Source: Enterococcus pallens ATCC BAA-351
GTDB lineage: Bacteria > Bacillota > Bacilli > Lactobacillales > Enterococcaceae
DNA length: 64,000 nucleotides
Assembly (NCBI RefSeq): GCF_000407485.1
Contig: NZ_ASWD01000004.1
Span: 62,001-126,000 of the forward strand
Reading direction: 5' to 3'
Position numbers and translations under genes: made by a program. Positions 52,270 to 59,957 of this stretch are shown here, piece by piece. The notes below the pieces were generated by a model. The model had not been told where the DNA came from. It worked only from the letters and a program-made list of their open reading frames with translations, and did not search any database. Every line of letters begins with the position of its first letter. Position 1 is the first letter of the stretch.

Positions 52270-52575
52270 CTAAAATTGAGATTTATCACCATAATCAGCA
52301 CGATACGAACCATTTAATCCAGCATATTTTCCAATGGAACTGATTTTTTGAATCATCTTGTCTTGATCCTTAGTAAAATGAATTTTCTCAGTATAAGCCT
52401 TAAAATAGATAAAATTTGCTAACCTATTCGCTAAAGCTTCAACTGATTCATCTTTTTGTAGACGTAAGTAAACTTTTTGCAGTACCTCTAAAATTTCTTG
52501 ATATTCAGTTGAGTCACTTTTGGAAAGACTATTGAATAGTTCATGTACGGTTTGCTGAAGATCCTCCTTAATCAT
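52270..52575 (-). CDS. Enterocin A-type immunity protein
   Basis: The 101-residue protein has EYQEILEVLQKVYLRLQKDE near residue 24 and ends GLNGSYRADYGDKSQF. The known enterocin A immunity protein, from memory, shares the blocks ILEVLQKVYL and the YRADYGDKSQF end. It starts two bases after the bacteriocin stop codon, and its ribosome binding site is inside the bacteriocin gene. It acts in the cytoplasm to protect the producer from the peptide encoded just before it. Confidence 0.9.
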   Translation of the reverse strand: MIKEDLQQTVHELFNSLSKSDSTEYQEILEVLQKVYLRLQKDESVEALANRLANFIYFKAYTEKIHFTKDQDKMIQKISSIGKYAGLNGSYRADYGDKSQF

Positions 52576-52576
52576 A

Positions 52577-52759
52577 CTAACACTTTCCTGGGATTGCTCC
52601 GCCCAAAAAACCGCCGATTGATATTTGAGCGATACAAGTTCCAGCCGCTGCCCAATCTACAGTACAAGTTGTCTTGCCGCAAGATACTCCATTTCCGTAG
52701 TAGGTACCTCCGATAACACTTTTCATTTCGTTTTTTGTCATTTCTTTTGATGCTTTCAT
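52577..52759 (-). CDS. Class IIa bacteriocin precursor, enterocin A-like
   Basis: ATG at 52759 (MKASKEMTKNEMKSVIGG) has AAAGGA at the best spacing and gives an 18-residue double-glycine leader. The 42-residue mature peptide begins TYYGNGVSCGKTTCTVDW and ends ISIGGFLGGAIPGKC. It carries the YGNG box and four cysteines (9, 14, 24, 42), so two disulfides. The C-terminal half is nearly that of enterocin A and divercin V41, while the N-terminal half is closer to mundticin/pediocin. It is predicted to kill Listeria-like targets via the mannose-PTS. Export would use the ABC protein at 56457. Confidence 0.93.
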   Translation of the reverse strand: MKASKEMTKNEMKSVIGGTYYGNGVSCGKTTCTVDWAAAGTCIAQISIGGFLGGAIPGKC

Positions 52760-52828
52760 TTCAATCATTTCCTTTCATAGTTGGTACATCTATAGATTAA
52801 TGCTTTTCAGCTTACTAGAGTTCAAAAT

Positions 52829-52858
52829 GTCCTAAAACCTAAATTATTTATCTTAAAA
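52829..52858 (-). promoter_or_regulatory. LytTR-type paired repeats before the bacteriocin gene
   Basis: Minus strand TTTTAAGAT (52858-52850), 12 bp, TTTTAGGAC (52837-52829). A TATAGA -10 lies 34 bp beyond the second repeat. From about the -10 through the first codons the sequence (ATTAATCTATA, ATGTACCAACTATGAAAGGA) is almost identical to that before the decayed gene. Confidence 0.7.
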
Positions 52859-53024
52859 TCATCACACGAATTTGATGAACCTTATTCAGTAAAGAACGCT
52901 TTTTCAGTTCAAGATATATTTGTGACATTTCACGATTTTTAACACACTTCTAAACGCTGCTTTGCTATAGTGTTTTTGTAAACAAAATATTGAGATGAGA
53001 ATTTCAAATGCAGGAGTGTGGATT

Positions 53025-53321
53025 ATGGTAAAGATAAAATGGTTCTCTGGAGGAAACGATCGGAGTTATCAAGCGGTAAAATTGATTGTTGATATTTTGA
53101 ACGAGTTGGACAAAGATTCAAATAGCCAAAATTTGAAAAATGTACTTGTCAGCTATAAGAACGAATTAGTCGGACATAAACAATCTGTGCCATTCATTTT
53201 GAGCAGAATGAATGTTGACATAGCCAATTGTATCAGAAAAGATCATCTCTCTTTAACAATTTCGGAGTCTGAAAAGCTAAAGGAATTGGGATCTCTTTCT
53301 AATATCAGATATGGCTATTAA
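53025..53321 (+). CDS. Orphan bacteriocin immunity protein, mundticin/avicin type
   Basis: ATG at 53025 has AGGAG at 8-nt spacing; the frame above it adds ten residues without a site. The 98-residue product reads MVKIKWFSGGNDRSYQAVKL, has SVPFILSRMNVDIANCI near residue 61, and ends LKELGSLSNIRYGY. Mundticin/avicin immunity proteins share KWFSGG, VPLVLSRMN and LISISNIRYGY as I recall them. No mundticin gene is next to it. It broadens resistance or is left from a lost bacteriocin. Confidence 0.85.
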   Translation: MVKIKWFSGGNDRSYQAVKLIVDILNELDKDSNSQNLKNVLVSYKNELVGHKQSVPFILSRMNVDIANCIRKDHLSLTISESEKLKELGSLSNIRYGY

Positions 53322-53503
53322 ATACCCGTCTTTTTTGGTTAAACAATAGAACAGGTTATTTTGAACAGGAATTGAAAAAAATGATTAGGGATCGAGTCTC
53401 TAGATTCCTTTTTTGTCCTCCTCAAGAACCATTATAGGATAGTTTTGGCTTAAAACTTTAGAAAACAATAATTAACTCAATAATAGTTAGCATGATTTAT
53501 TGC

Positions 53504-53533
53504 AAAAAGGGCACCTAACTAGATGTCCTTTTT
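53504..53533. terminator. Bidirectional terminator between immunity and thioredoxin genes
   Basis: AAAAAGG and CCTTTTT form the stem base with GCA...TGT inside. It lies between two convergent units and has A and T runs on both sides. Confidence 0.7.
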
Positions 53534-53556
53534 GCTTCTTTTTGGTTTCATGTTGA

Positions 53557-54135
53557 TCAATAATTTATTGCTTGTAAATCGTCTAATGTTGTCGCTGAAC
53601 CAATAAAGCCATCTACAGGTTTTTGGTGTTCAATACGAACAAATGTAGGTGTGTACTGTAGATTTATTGTTTCAATAATAAATGAATTTAGTATTTGTTG
53701 ATCTTCGCTTGATAAACCTAGACCATACGTTTTTTCTAAATTTACATAATAGATCGGTAATGTACTCGTGCTTTTAAATTGATTAAGAACTTTTGAGAAC
53801 TCTCTGCAATGTGGACAATACTTGTAGCCAATATACAAAAAATACGATGAGTCGCTCTTTATGACGCTAACTAGCTCCTGTTCATTCAATTCTTTGATAC
53901 CGGTAATATTTTGTAAATATTGCTCTTCCGTTACTTCTTCGGCAGTCTGATAATTGTCTTCCATATTTACTGCTGTAGTTTCCGTTTCCGCTGCTAAAGT
54001 CGACTGTGGTAAGAATGTTGCTGCGAGTACACCACAAAATAATAAAGCAATAATGCGAACAAATTTCCTATCAACCTTTTCCGCTTTCCAACTTTCTTTA
54101 AAATCGTCTTTTGAACTAGTATTCTTTACTGTCAT
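53557..54135 (-). CDS. Thioredoxin-like bacteriocin accessory protein (PedC-type)
   Basis: The ATG at 54135 (MTVKNTSSKD) has AAGGAG at 8-nt spacing; a GTG three codons earlier overlaps that site. The 192-residue protein has a membrane anchor/signal (VRIIALLFCGVLAATFLPQS) and an extracytoplasmic thioredoxin fold with the active site GYKYCPHCREF near residue 107 and the cis-Pro in QYTPTFVRI. Pediocin PA-1-like systems use such a protein for correct disulfide bonds; the four-cysteine bacteriocin nearby is its likely client. Paired repeats for the LytTR regulator lie upstream. Confidence 0.85.
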   Translation of the reverse strand: MTVKNTSSKDDFKESWKAEKVDRKFVRIIALLFCGVLAATFLPQSTLAAETETTAVNMEDNYQTAEEVTEEQYLQNITGIKELNEQELVSVIKSDSSYFLYIGYKYCPHCREFSKVLNQFKSTSTLPIYYVNLEKTYGLGLSSEDQQILNSFIIETINLQYTPTFVRIEHQKPVDGFIGSATTLDDLQAINY

Positions 54136-54199
54136 TTGTACCACTCCTTATATTCAATAATTGAAGTATAAGGATTTTAAAGGCACCATTGTTTAATTC

Positions 54200-54229
54200 A
54201 TCCTGAAATGAAAAGAATATATCATGAAA
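54200..54229 (-). promoter_or_regulatory. LytTR-type paired repeats before the thioredoxin gene
   Basis: Minus strand TTTCATGAT (54229-54221), 12 bp, TTTCAGGAT (54208-54200), followed by a TATACT -10 candidate. This is the best-conserved of the three repeat pairs. Confidence 0.72.
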
Positions 54230-54243
54230 TGGGAGGTTGAAAA

Positions 54244-54306
54244 ATGAGACTACGTATGCACATAGCCTCAAACAGAAGACAAAGCAGCTATCAATCCCCG
54301 TTCTAA
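54244..54306 (+). CDS. Possible 20-residue peptide
   Basis: ATG 54244 is seven bases after a perfect GGAGG and opens a short frame MRLRMHIASNRRQSSYQSPF. It is convergent with the response-regulator gene and lies in a regulatory gap. It has no GG leader or signal peptide. It could be chance, or a small regulatory peptide; no inducing-peptide gene of the usual kind was found near the kinase. Confidence 0.2.
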   Translation: MRLRMHIASNRRQSSYQSPF

Positions 54307-54319
54307 AAATTATTATCAC

Positions 54320-55078
54320 TCAAGAAGTGCTTTCTAGTCCATCGATGGTCTTTTTTAATAATTTGGATTTAGACAATGGAAAAGAACATGTATACTCTTC
54401 CGGAAAATAGATGATTCGAGTTTTGTAGTCCACTGCCTTTACCTGGTTCGGATTAATCAAGAACGACTTGTGAATACGAATTAATTCTGGATATTCTTGC
54501 TCTAAATCATTCATCTTTCCATAAAACTCATACATCATATTTTCTCCATACAATACAACTTTATGAGGGGTGACGGAAGCTTCCAGAAAGTAGATGGCTG
54601 ATATATCCACCCGAAAATTCCTTGATCCAATCATTAAAGACAGATGACGCTCGTTGAACTGACGATCTACAAACGTTTGCTTATGACGTCCAGTCAAGAT
54701 TTCTTCTATTTGGGACTTTTCATTGTCCCCTTTTACGATATAGTCCAATGGCGCTATTTGTCGTTTCAAGGTTTCTAAGGCTAATTCTTGATGGGAGGTG
54801 ATGAAAACGATCTGAGCAAACTCATTTTCGCTTCTGATCTTCTGCGCAACATCGATACCCGTTAATTGTTTCCCTAAATCTATATCTAAGAAGAAGAGAC
54901 TATTGGTTAATGCATTCTTTTCCAAGAATAAAAAAATATCTTTCGGATCTGTTGTAGCTAAGACTAGTTTCATATCAAAATCATTGATCATGATCCAGTT
55001 TTCAATGATTCCTTTATAATGGGACATGAGAATGATGTCATCATCACATAAAATAATTGGTAATGTCATGTTATTCAC
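54320..55078 (-). CDS. LytTR-family response regulator of the bacteriocin locus
   Basis: A 252-residue regulator. The receiver domain (1-125) has the acidic pocket DDD at 12-14, the phospho-Asp 65 in LFFLDIDLG, and Lys in PLDYIVKGDNEK. A LytTR DNA-binding domain (about 145-245) follows, with FLEASVTPHKVVLYG and LIRIHKSFLINPNQVKAVDY. This is the AgrA/ComE/PlnC group that binds paired 9-bp repeats, which are found before three units here. Its start overlaps the kinase stop codon by 8 bp. Confidence 0.92.
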   Translation of the reverse strand: MNNMTLPIILCDDDIILMSHYKGIIENWIMINDFDMKLVLATTDPKDIFLFLEKNALTNSLFFLDIDLGKQLTGIDVAQKIRSENEFAQIVFITSHQELALETLKRQIAPLDYIVKGDNEKSQIEEILTGRHKQTFVDRQFNERHLSLMIGSRNFRVDISAIYFLEASVTPHKVVLYGENMMYEFYGKMNDLEQEYPELIRIHKSFLINPNQVKAVDYKTRIIYFPEEYTCSFPLSKSKLLKKTIDGLESTS

Positions 55079-56372
55079 TCTTTCTTATGCTAAGTGTAGA
55101 AACAAAAACGCCATCTGATGCATAATGTGTCATTTCAGCTTGTGGACTACCACTGAGAATTTCTTGGATATTGGCGAGCCCCAGTCCTCTTCCCTTTCCT
55201 TTACTGCTGAATCCTGCCTGATTCATTGCCTGCAAGGATGGGAGATTTCCACTGTAAGAATTCTCGATCGAAAACTCGACCGCTTCTTGTGTGTTGATAA
55301 TAAGTACACTAAGTTTCTTCTGTTGTGATTCTTGTGCTGCTTCGATCGCATTATCAATCAAAATACCTACGATTCGAATCAGTTTCACTTCATCCAAATC
55401 GACTGCTTCAACTGGAATCAGACACTCAAAATTCACCTTTAGCTGAGACTGTTCAGCCTGTGACAGCTTGGCGATCATTAAAGACTTGACGGAAGAAATT
55501 TTCAAGTTGTTGATCCCTGAAAACCGCATTACGCTTGAATCCATCATCTGATGAGAATACTCAATCATCTCCTCCAAATACTGCTGATTAATGTCTGAGT
55601 CGTGTGGCTGCGCTCTCAATCCAAGCAGTAAATTGTTATAATCATGACGAAATTTTCTTAATGTCTGATAGTTTTCTTCCACATCTCTCATATAAGCATC
55701 CATCATCTTCATCTGTTCTTTTAAATTTTGAAGTTCTAACTTCTTTTGGTTTCTCTTAATCGCGAGAAAAGTGAACGTGATTGTAAAAGCAAACTGTGCA
55801 ACGATGAATCCAACTAAGACAAACTGAAAGACACCTAAAACCTGCATTCGTGTCAGTATCTCAGTAAACAAATAAGAGAAAGCTAAAAAAACGCCTAATT
55901 GTATTGTATAAATCTTTTTTTCCTCTAGGGTATATGGTTGACTCAGTATCCTTTTCCTTCCGATCCAGCCAAGCGTTATCGCGCAAACCCAATGAAAACA
56001 AATCACAACTGGTGAAGTCATCTCATTATTTATTGATAATCCATTAAAAATGGAGGTTACAATAATCGATGAGAAGAGGTTGGTTATTCCATAAATGGCG
56101 AAAACATGTAAAAATCCTAAAAGGTCATCTATTCTTAATTGAGGATTTTCTTTCCATAAAGACCTCCGCAATATACTAAAAATCACTAGTAGGACGATCC
56201 AAGTCAGCAGAGAGTCTGTAATATAAAGCAATGTAAGCGGGAAAGCGAGGATAAACAAGACAATATAAAATGACTTGTTTCGAATATTGGTGCATAGTCC
56301 GACCAAAACAAATAGTAAAAGTAAGTCAATAAACTCCCTGAAATAGGTAGGTAGATATTCTAAAGCATCCAT
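55071..56372 (-). CDS. Sensor histidine kinase of the bacteriocin locus (AgrC/ComD type)
   Basis: The 433-residue protein has six or seven N-terminal membrane segments (1-205) as in peptide-pheromone receptors. A coiled stretch and the H-box LRKFRHDYNNLLLGL near residue 240 follow. The kinase domain has the N-box GILIDNAIEAAQES near 337 and the G-box KGKGRGLGLANIQEIL near 393. This is the HPK10 class that senses bacteriocin-inducing peptides. Together with the LytTR regulator it likely switches on the exporter, bacteriocins and accessory genes. The cognate peptide is not certain; it may be the GG peptide at 59154 or a bacteriocin itself. Confidence 0.92.
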   Translation of the reverse strand: MDALEYLPTYFREFIDLLLLFVLVGLCTNIRNKSFYIVLFILAFPLTLLYITDSLLTWIVLLVIFSILRRSLWKENPQLRIDDLLGFLHVFAIYGITNLFSSIIVTSIFNGLSINNEMTSPVVICFHWVCAITLGWIGRKRILSQPYTLEEKKIYTIQLGVFLAFSYLFTEILTRMQVLGVFQFVLVGFIVAQFAFTITFTFLAIKRNQKKLELQNLKEQMKMMDAYMRDVEENYQTLRKFRHDYNNLLLGLRAQPHDSDINQQYLEEMIEYSHQMMDSSVMRFSGINNLKISSVKSLMIAKLSQAEQSQLKVNFECLIPVEAVDLDEVKLIRIVGILIDNAIEAAQESQQKKLSVLIINTQEAVEFSIENSYSGNLPSLQAMNQAGFSSKGKGRGLGLANIQEILSGSPQAEMTHYASDGVFVSTLSIRKSE

Positions 56373-56456
56373 AAAATCACTTCCTGCTACATTTGATGTT
56401 TCATTATAACAAGAATTAATTCAAAATTATATGGCAATTAACCCTACATACTATTT

Positions 56457-58628
56457 TTATGCAATCGCCATCATTTCCCATAGATTCTCATAGATTCCTT
56501 GTAATGCTCTTAGCTGCTGGTGGCTACCGGTTTCGACAATACTTCCCTCTTCTAAAACGATTACTTGATCACATTCTTTAGCAATTGATAAATGATGAGC
56601 GATAAACAAAACTGTTAGATTACTCATACCCATTAAATTCTGAACAATGATATGTTCTGATCGCGTATCCAATCCACTAGTCGCCTCATCCAGTATCAGT
56701 ATTTCAGAGCCTCGCAACAAAGCTCTCGCAATAGCTAAACGCTGCTTTTGTCCTCCTGATAAATTTCCGGCGCCCTCTTCAATTAGGAATTGATAGTTTA
56801 AGGGAAGGTTCGCTATGTAGTCTTTTATCTGAGCCATTTCACATGCCCAATTGATCTGTTCTTCAGAAGGCTCCTGATTTAAACCAAATACTAAATTTTC
56901 ATAGATAGTTCCACTAAAAAAGAAGGACTCCTGAGAAACGTAACTAATTGTTTCTCTTAATTTAGATCGACTAATAATACCAAGCTCTTTACCCTTAAAT
57001 AAGATTTCCCCTTCTTTATCACTATAAAAATTCATGAGCAATTTGGCCAATGTCGATTTACCAGAGCCGCTCATACCAACCAGCGCAACCTTTGAATTTT
57101 TTTCAATTGAAAGCGACACGTTTTTTAGAACATTCTCTTCAAATCCATAAGCAAAAGAAACGTTTTGAAATTCAATTATTGGAGTACTCATTGAAGTAAA
57201 TGTTTCCGATAAATTATCAGAAAGATTGTCTTCCAGCGATTCTTGCTCCAAATAAAAAACTTCATTTAACCGATCATTGGCGACTTTAGCTGTTTGAATT
57301 TTTACTTGAAGATTGATGATATTTTGCAATGGGGTTGTAAAAAAGGACATCAGTGCATTATAGGTGATTAATTGGCCTAGAGACAAAACTCCTTTAAGAA
57401 CCAATGATGTTCCTATCCATAAAAGTATAGTGGAGCTGATAACTTGAAGAGCAACTTTTAGATTTGATTGAACATTCTCTAAGTTCAAATTTTTGAACGT
57501 TTTGTTCATCATTTTCGAGAACTGATCTTCTACTTTAATATAAACCTGATCAATCGCGTTGAAGGATTTTATTGTTTCAATGCCTTTTAGACTTTCAATG
57601 ATACGAGAATTAACATTTGCTCCAGCCTCCATCTGATCTTCATTTAGTTTGTCGAAGGGCTTCATAAAAGCAAAAACAATAGCCACATAAATAGGGGTTG
57701 TAGCTAAACTGATCAGGAACAAGAGATGATTTTGCATATATAATGCAGCGCCAATCAAAAGGACCATTGAAACATCAAGAAATAACGACAATGTTGCATT
57801 TGCTAAAGCATCAATTATCTTTGTTGCATCTAAAAATCTCGAGATGATTTCGCCGGTTTTTCTTGTTGAAAAAAAGTTCATTGGTAAGTGTAGTACATGC
57901 TTGAAGTACTTAAGCATGATTGATTTGCTTAATCGCTGACCTAGTAAAATTAGCAAGTATTGCTTGAAATAAGTGAAAAGAGCTTGTAGTGCATACATAG
58001 TTATCAGACCAATGCTTACAATATTTAATAGATTGATGGACGCAGAGGGTACGATTTGATCTATAATGAGCTGAAAATAATAAGAGCCAACAATACCAAA
58101 ACCAGTCAAAATAAATGAAAGTAGTATGATCCCGAAAATCATCTTTTTGTGATTAGTCAGTAATGGTATAAAGGAGAGTAGCCCATTGGATGGTATATTG
58201 GTTGGAGTGTACTTATCATTAGGTTGAGCAACCATTAGGATACCAGTCCAATCTTTGCAGAAATCCTCTATAGTCATTTTCAGCTTTCCTCTTGCAGGAT
58301 CAGCAATAAGTAAATCCCCTTCTTTTTTTCCATAAACAACAACATAATGCAGATAAGAATTATCAAGCTTAACATGTGCAATTAGTGGAAATGTTAACTC
58401 CTCTTCGTTCCATATCGAATGGTTTGTTTGAAACACCTTACATTTAAAATTCAGCGATTCTAAAGCCGTAACAAGTCCAAAGGCAGATGTACCCTGATTA
58501 TTTGTACCAGACATCAGCCGTAATTTACTCATTGGAATGGATGAATTATAGTTCCCTAATACCATCGCTATACAGGCGATCCCGCAATCTTTTTCATCGT
58601 GCTGCTTAATTAGCTTAAACTTAGTCAT
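56457..58628 (-). CDS. Bacteriocin ABC exporter with C39 peptidase domain
   Basis: ATG at 58628 (MTKFKLIKQHDEKDCGIACI) has GGAG upstream and gives 723 residues. The N-terminal C39 peptidase (1-150) has Cys15 in KDCGIACIAMVLG, and His in YLHYVVVYG with Asp in DPARG. Six membrane helices (about 165-450) and an ABC domain (about 495-720) follow, with Walker A GMSGSGKSTLAKL, LSGGQKQRLAIARALL and Walker B ILILDEATSGLD. It cleaves double-glycine leaders and exports the peptide. There is no HlyD-like accessory gene, so the set resembles the pediocin system (PedC/PedD). Confidence 0.95.
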   Translation of the reverse strand: MTKFKLIKQHDEKDCGIACIAMVLGNYNSSIPMSKLRLMSGTNNQGTSAFGLVTALESLNFKCKVFQTNHSIWNEEELTFPLIAHVKLDNSYLHYVVVYGKKEGDLLIADPARGKLKMTIEDFCKDWTGILMVAQPNDKYTPTNIPSNGLLSFIPLLTNHKKMIFGIILLSFILTGFGIVGSYYFQLIIDQIVPSASINLLNIVSIGLITMYALQALFTYFKQYLLILLGQRLSKSIMLKYFKHVLHLPMNFFSTRKTGEIISRFLDATKIIDALANATLSLFLDVSMVLLIGAALYMQNHLLFLISLATTPIYVAIVFAFMKPFDKLNEDQMEAGANVNSRIIESLKGIETIKSFNAIDQVYIKVEDQFSKMMNKTFKNLNLENVQSNLKVALQVISSTILLWIGTSLVLKGVLSLGQLITYNALMSFFTTPLQNIINLQVKIQTAKVANDRLNEVFYLEQESLEDNLSDNLSETFTSMSTPIIEFQNVSFAYGFEENVLKNVSLSIEKNSKVALVGMSGSGKSTLAKLLMNFYSDKEGEILFKGKELGIISRSKLRETISYVSQESFFFSGTIYENLVFGLNQEPSEEQINWACEMAQIKDYIANLPLNYQFLIEEGAGNLSGGQKQRLAIARALLRGSEILILDEATSGLDTRSEHIIVQNLMGMSNLTVLFIAHHLSIAKECDQVIVLEEGSIVETGSHQQLRALQGIYENLWEMMAIA

Positions 58629-58657
58629 AATGAGTTTATCTCCAATTCTCAATTTTT

Positions 58658-58855
58658 CTATTGGTAGAAGAATAGCTTAAAAGAAAACAGAAAAGGAGAT
58701 AGTATCTTGTAATCTAAAAATATGATCCTAAGATTATCCACCAGTATCACTGGTAATTGAGTGATTGTAATGAACAAATAGAGTACTCTGACTAATAACA
58801 GAGTACTCTCAAATACTGATCTTTTATTCAAAACACTTATATTAATCATTTTCAT
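58658..58855 (-). CDS. Possible small hydrophobic protein overlapping the immunity-like gene
   Basis: A 65-residue frame (MKMINISVLNKRSVFESTLL) overlaps the end of the preceding gene by 14 bp and fills the gap to the exporter gene. It is hydrophobic with one or two possible helices. Its ribosome binding site is weak. It could be a real small membrane protein or non-coding. Confidence 0.3.
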   Translation of the reverse strand: MKMINISVLNKRSVFESTLLLVRVLYLFITITQLPVILVDNLRIIFLDYKILSPFLFSFKLFFYQ

Positions 58856-59138
58856 AGAAAAAAGAAACTGCCCAACTGCCGTATCCTATGCTTAAAATTA
58901 GGATAAATGAACAGATCAGTATTTCAAGTGTCCAAAAATTTAGTATCACTCCAAGTACATAAATAGACTCAAATACCACCAGAAATGATAAAACAAATAA
59001 AACGAAGATCCTTATTCTGCTTTTAAAAATTGTAGATTTTCCAAATAGTTCAACTAAAAATATCCCGATTAATCCAAATCGAAAGAAAATATTCTTAAAC
59101 GAATAAATTGTTGAGGGATAGCTACTTTTATTAATCAT
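58842..59138 (-). CDS. Small membrane protein, putative immunity to the GG peptide
   Basis: The 98-residue protein has three strongly hydrophobic segments (about 18-34, 43-62, 68-92) and positive loops (GKSTIFKSRIR). It starts 16 bp after the double-glycine peptide gene, the place where an immunity gene is expected. Many immunity proteins of non-pediocin class II bacteriocins are small multi-pass proteins of this kind. I cannot name a family. Confidence 0.6.
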   Translation of the reverse strand: MINKSSYPSTIYSFKNIFFRFGLIGIFLVELFGKSTIFKSRIRIFVLFVLSFLVVFESIYVLGVILNFWTLEILICSFILILSIGYGSWAVSFFYEND

Positions 59139-59153
59139 GATAAAACCGCCGTT

Positions 59154-59345
59154 CTAGTTCCAACCATGTTGAGGCGTTTCATTATACCCCCATTGTACAC
59201 ATTCTGTTAGAAGTCCGCCGATAGCTCCGATGACTCCTCCAGCACCCGCTCCTACAGCAATCCCAACTGCACAAGATACATCGTTGCCTCCGATAACTTT
59301 TTTCATTTCTTTAACATTTAATACTTTTGTTTTTTCCATGATCAT
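59154..59345 (-). CDS. Double-glycine leader peptide, putative class II bacteriocin with GxxxG motifs
   Basis: The 63-residue precursor has a typical leader MIMEKTKVLNVKEMKKVIGG and a 43-residue mature part starting NDVSCAVGIAVGAGAGGVIG and ending CVQWGYNETPQHGWN. The core is rich in Gly/Ala with overlapping GxxxG patterns, as in two-peptide bacteriocins. Two cysteines (5 and 29) could form a disulfide. It lacks YGNG, so it is not class IIa. No partner GG peptide is adjacent. It heads the exporter operon. It could be a bacteriocin or the inducing signal. Confidence 0.78.
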   Translation of the reverse strand: MIMEKTKVLNVKEMKKVIGGNDVSCAVGIAVGAGAGGVIGAIGGLLTECVQWGYNETPQHGWN

Positions 59346-59420
59346 TCACTTACCTTTCTTTTGATATTTAAACCTTATCATGAAATTTTGTAGAATATCC
59401 GAGATCATCCTGTAATATAA
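59346..59420 (-). promoter_or_regulatory. Upstream region of the GG peptide with regulator-like repeats
   Basis: Minus strand TTACAGGAT and TTTCATGAT occur 30 bp apart (about 59416 and 59386), the same half-site words as the other LytTR pairs but with three-turn rather than two-turn spacing. The rest of the gap up to 59648 shows no gene. Confidence 0.4.
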
Positions 59421-59648
59421 AAAAAGCGTCTTAAAATGGTTTTCTAGGATTATTAGATTGGCAATTAGGAAAAATCTACTATTCCAGAATGCTAAATAAA
59501 AAAAATTTAATTCTTCAATTAGTTTTCGAAATATGTCGCATAAGAACGCGTTGCTGCGTTTTACTTTTTGAACACTTTTGTAGAAGCGGATAATGGACCT
59601 ATCTCAAAAAAATTCCTCATAATAAAAAAGCACAGAAAGAAATTTTTT

Positions 59649-59789
59649 ATGGAAAAGAAAAACTGGTTGTTCAAAATATCCATCCTGTCGATTTCTTTTG
59701 GTTTGATGGGGAGTGCTGCAATTGCGTGAACCAGTCCAGCAATTAGTACCGCCTATCCACAACAATCAGCATCCTTTACCCTCCGATAG
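59649..59789 (+). pseudogene. N-terminal relic of an MFS transporter gene
   Basis: ATG 59649 opens MEKKNWLFKISILSISFGLM with GSAAIA, then TGA, then in the same frame TSPAISTAYPQQSASF and TAG. This is the first helix and loop of an MFS permease (typical start: ...AISPAIPAIAKAYPDQS). The rest of the transporter is missing. The next stretch to 59957 has only a leftover frame ending FYKKEKLE at 59898, origin unknown. Confidence 0.6.
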
Positions 59790-59957
59790 TAGAATCAAGA
59801 GATTCAAAAATGGTTTCAAAATCAATTGGATCGGGAACATCATTAAAGACAGCCCTTCACAAGCAAAAATGTTTTATAAAAAAGAAAAGTTGGAGTAGAT
59901 TGAACAGTGTAAACGAATAATCGACCCTTTAAGTATTTACAGAAAGCAGGCAGGAAA

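Noticed and set aside
54116-54319. A 67-residue hydrophobic frame between the regulator and thioredoxin genes, considered as an inducing peptide
   Set aside because: No double-glycine leader and no ribosome binding site; it overlaps the operator repeats and the thioredoxin start.
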